Below the pieces are notes generated by a model. The model saw only the letters and a list, made by a program, of their open reading frames with translations, was not told the DNA's origin and made no database searches. A stretch of DNA of 24,306 bases. Source: an uncultured Clostridia bacterium. Its GTDB lineage: Bacteria; Bacillota; Clostridia; Christensenellales; Borkfalkiaceae. Location: NCBI GenBank assembly GCA_944354085.1, contig CALVPW010000045.1, forward strand, positions 1 through 24,306. Direction: 5' to 3'. The first letter of the stretch is position 1; each line of letters begins with the position of its first letter. Shown here piece by piece: positions 22,617-24,306 of the stretch. A program made the translations under genes and the position numbers.

Positions 22617-23642
22617 TTGCCAAGAGAGTTTTTTAATATTCCGGCGTCCTCCGAGATCCACGAAGCTCCCCACCTCGAACGCATCCACGCGTTCGAAGAG
22701 GGGTGCTGGGTCGATCTCGTCAACCCGACGGACGACGAGGTCGAAGACGCCTGCTCTTTGACGGGCATCCCCGAAGAGATGCTCAAAGCCGCCCTCGACG
22801 AGGAGGAGACGGCGCGTGCCGAGCGCGACGAAGACGCGTTCATGTGTCTTTTGGATACGCCGACCATCACGGATACCGACGAAGGGGACACTTACGAGAC
22901 CATCCCTATGGCGCTCATCTATACGAGCAAGTGCCTCGTGACCGTCTCGCTGCGCGGCAATCCCGTTTTGGGCGACTTTATCAGCCGCCGCGTGGCGGTG
23001 GATACCCAAAAGCCCGTGCACTTTATCCTGTCCTTTATGATGGGCAACGCCAAGCGGTTCTTGTCCAACCTGCGCCAGCTCGATAAAAAATCGCTGCGCG
23101 TGCAGGCGGAGCTGCACCGCTCCATGAAGAACAAGGAGCTCATCCAGCTTTTGGAGATCGAAAATTCCCTCGTCTATTTCTCCACTTCGCTCAGCTCGAA
23201 CATCAACGTGTACAACAAGATCGAGCGCATGCCCACAATCGTCCCCAACGAACATTACAAAGATCTTTCCGACGACGTCGTCATCGAGACCCGTCAGGCA
23301 ATGGAAATGTGTAACATTTACCGCGATATCCTCTCGGGCACGATGGACGCGTACGCCTCGGTCATCTCCAACAACGTGAACATCGTCATGAAACTTTTGA
23401 CGGTGGTCACGCTCATCATCTCTGTTCCCACGCTCATCGCGAGCCTTTGGGGGATGAACGTGCCCGTGCCCTTCCAGAGCCTTTCGTGGGGGTTTTGGCT
23501 GGTGCTCGGGATCAGTATCGTCATCACGGGCGTGATTGCGTACTTTATCATCCGTTCGAGCAATTCCATCCGCATCAGAACGCCCCGTCAGTTCAAGCGC
23601 CGCAAGAGCCGCAGCGGACGGGACGGACACGAGGAAAACTGA
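22617..23642 (+). CDS. corA: CorA-family magnesium/divalent cation transporter (start uncertain)
   Basis: The protein of about 341 aa has the CorA plan: a large cytoplasmic domain (from EEGCWVDLVNPTDDEVEDA through the long helix region), then two C-terminal transmembrane helices. The signature GMN is in LWGMNVPVPF at the end of the first, and a basic tail follows. CorA pentamers import Mg2+. The reading frame has no ATG before the conserved N-terminus; TTG at 22617 is the only conventional start and has no ribosome binding site. An ATG at 22583 opens another frame that stops at TAA 22634-22636, right where a T6 run would allow a +1 slip into the corA frame, giving a 352-aa product. The leader carries an attenuator. 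Confidence 0.85.
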   Translation: MPREFFNIPASSEIHEAPHLERIHAFEEGCWVDLVNPTDDEVEDACSLTGIPEEMLKAALDEEETARAERDEDAFMCLLDTPTITDTDEGDTYETIPMALIYTSKCLVTVSLRGNPVLGDFISRRVAVDTQKPVHFILSFMMGNAKRFLSNLRQLDKKSLRVQAELHRSMKNKELIQLLEIENSLVYFSTSLSSNINVYNKIERMPTIVPNEHYKDLSDDVVIETRQAMEMCNIYRDILSGTMDAYASVISNNVNIVMKLLTVVTLIISVPTLIASLWGMNVPVPFQSLSWGFWLVLGISIVITGVIAYFIIRSSNSIRIRTPRQFKRRKSRSGRDGHEEN

Positions 23643-23671
23643 CGCGGCGCCGCCGCGAAAAGGAGGGCGAA

Positions 23672-23869
23672 ATGCCCGTTTTACAGTACGTTTGCCCCAA
23701 GTGCGGCAAACAGTTCGAAGAACTCGTCAAAAAATTCGACGATCCCGCATTCTGCCCCGCCTGCGGCGAGCGGGCGGCGCGCGACTGGTCGGGCGAAATG
23801 TTCTCCGCCACGGGCAGACCCGTCAAAAAATGCACGGGCAATTGCAAAACGTGCGGCGGATGCCGTTGA
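23672..23869 (+). CDS. FmdB-type zinc ribbon protein (65 aa)
   Basis: The N-terminus MPVLQYVCPKCGKQFE and second pair CPAC (Cys8, Cys11, Cys28, Cys31) form the FmdB/CxxC_CxxC_SSSS zinc ribbon. The C-terminal tail adds Cys54, Cys58, Cys61 and Cys64 in the CTGNCKTCGGC arrangement common in clostridial members. Function of the family is not settled; a regulatory or metal-handling role is usually proposed. AAAGGAGG lies 6 nt before the ATG. It follows corA by 29 nt and is ended by the hairpin overlapping the tmk promoter. Confidence 0.88.
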   Translation: MPVLQYVCPKCGKQFEELVKKFDDPAFCPACGERAARDWSGEMFSATGRPVKKCTGNCKTCGGCR

Positions 23870-23885
23870 AAGAGGTCGGAAAGGG

Positions 23886-23914
23886 GCGCCCCGTTGACAA
23901 ACGGGCGCTTCTTT
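23886..23914 (+). terminator. Terminator hairpin with the tmk -35 box in its loop
   Basis: GCGCCC(C)GTT (23886-23895) pairs with AACGGGCGC (23900-23908) with one bulged C, followed by TTCTTT. The loop and last stem bases are TTGACA, the -35 element of the tmk promoter. Confidence 0.7.
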
Positions 23915-23922
23915 GTTATAAT
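23894..23922 (+). promoter_or_regulatory. Consensus sigma-A promoter of tmk
   Basis: TTGACA (23894-23899), 17 bp, TATAAT (23917-23922). The start should be at about 23929, 3 nt before the ATG, so the mRNA is nearly leaderless. Confidence 0.88.
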
Positions 23923-23931
23923 GGGAGTATC

Positions 23932-24306
23932 ATGGCTACAAAAGGGAAATTTATCGTATTCGAAGGCACGGACGGCAGCGGCAAGAGCACGCAGATGAAG
24001 ATGCTCGGCAAATATCTTAAATCCAAGGGGATCGCATGCTATCCCACGCGCGAGCCCACCGATTCGCCTTTCGGCGCGCTGCTGCGCGCCTGCCTTACGG
24101 GGCGGGTGGAGACGGATGAACGCGCGATCGCAGCGCTGTTCGCCGCCGACCGCATCGATCATATCACCAACTCCGTCAACGGGATCTTAAAAAAGCTCGA
24201 CGAAGGGTTCACCGTCCTTTGCGACCGCTATTATTTTTCGTCGTTCGCCTACAACGGCGGATTCGTGCCGCTCGATTGGGTGATCGCCCTCAACAGACCC
24301 GCGATG
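23932..24306 (+). CDS. tmk: Thymidylate kinase, 5' part (continues past the window)
   Basis: The first 125 residues are present and the frame is open at the window end. The P-loop EGTDGSGKST (11-20), the TREP motif (39-42), the AADRIDHI helix and CDRYYFSSFAYNG (DRYY lid/substrate motif) identify dTMP kinase, which makes dTDP from dTMP. No ribosome binding site precedes the ATG; the promoter predicts a leader of about 3 nt. The last window codons (LDWVIALNRPAM) match the family's continuing core, so no truncation other than the window edge is suspected. Confidence 0.92.
   Translation, partial: MATKGKFIVFEGTDGSGKSTQMKMLGKYLKSKGIACYPTREPTDSPFGALLRACLTGRVETDERAIAALFAADRIDHITNSVNGILKKLDEGFTVLCDRYYFSSFAYNGGFVPLDWVIALNRPAM

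Noticed and set aside
20291..22891. An 866-codon open frame on the minus strand across the M1 peptidase and its neighbours
   Set aside because: Its translation is His/Arg/Gly-rich and low in signature content, and it has no promoter or ribosome binding site. It runs antisense to well-identified genes. Long antisense frames are expected in GC-rich coding DNA; the same holds for those at 1204-2886, 9265-11106 and 17295-18992.

Overview
The window looks like a piece of a GC-rich, anaerobic, Gram-positive chromosome of the Clostridia. Christensenellales-type gut Firmicutes are my best guess, from overall gene style only. The basis is: strong AGGAGG-type ribosome binding sites; near-consensus sigma-A promoters (TTGACA-N17-TATAAT); a membrane diadenylate cyclase (CdaA); rubrerythrin and an iron alcohol dehydrogenase; and a YwmB-like gene next to a SpoIIQ-like M23 peptidase, a pairing seen in spore formers. 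No phage, IS, CRISPR array or integrase is visible. This is compact core genome, and the novelty lies mostly in small genes and regulation.

Layout. 1-3.9 kb: fucO (lactaldehyde reductase) with its own promoter and terminator; a ClC H+/Cl- exchanger with a TrkA-C domain; then rubrerythrin followed by two tiny ORFs (35 and 30 aa), preceded by a sigma-G-like promoter. 3.9-6.7 kb: an HtrA-type lipoprotein protease behind a possible leaderless 33-codon upstream ORF, converging on an unidentified polytopic membrane protein across a shared bidirectional terminator. 6.8-12.1 kb: tRNA-Gly(CCC) on the minus strand, then GH31 glycosidase, comEC (its C-terminal nuclease-like domain lacks the metal motif) and holA. 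12.1-15.7 kb: cdaA, a 35-aa membrane peptide in the cdaR position, a DUF1015 protein and aspartokinase, all tightly coupled. 15.7-19.0 kb: prmA-rsmE-mtaB-hinT, a translation and RNA-modification operon. 19.0-20.8 kb: YwmB-like protein, M23 peptidase and an unidentified anchored protein. 20.9-22.4 kb: an M1-family metallopeptidase lipoprotein. 22.4-24.3 kb: corA behind an attenuator leader, an FmdB-type zinc ribbon, and the 5' part of tmk.

The most interesting signals are these. (1) The corA leader carries a 19-codon ORF with a strong ribosome binding site, mutually exclusive antiterminator and terminator pairings, and then a corA start that has no good initiation signal but fits a +1 slip on a U6 run. 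(2) Several strong promoters place the predicted transcription start on, or within about 3 nt of, the ATG (ClC, prmA, holA, tmk and the htrA upstream ORF), which suggests habitual leaderless initiation. (3) A CdaR reduced to one transmembrane segment follows cdaA. (4) The rubrerythrin and small-peptide unit may be expressed in the forespore. All functional calls come from reading motifs and translated sequence by eye; no database search was run.
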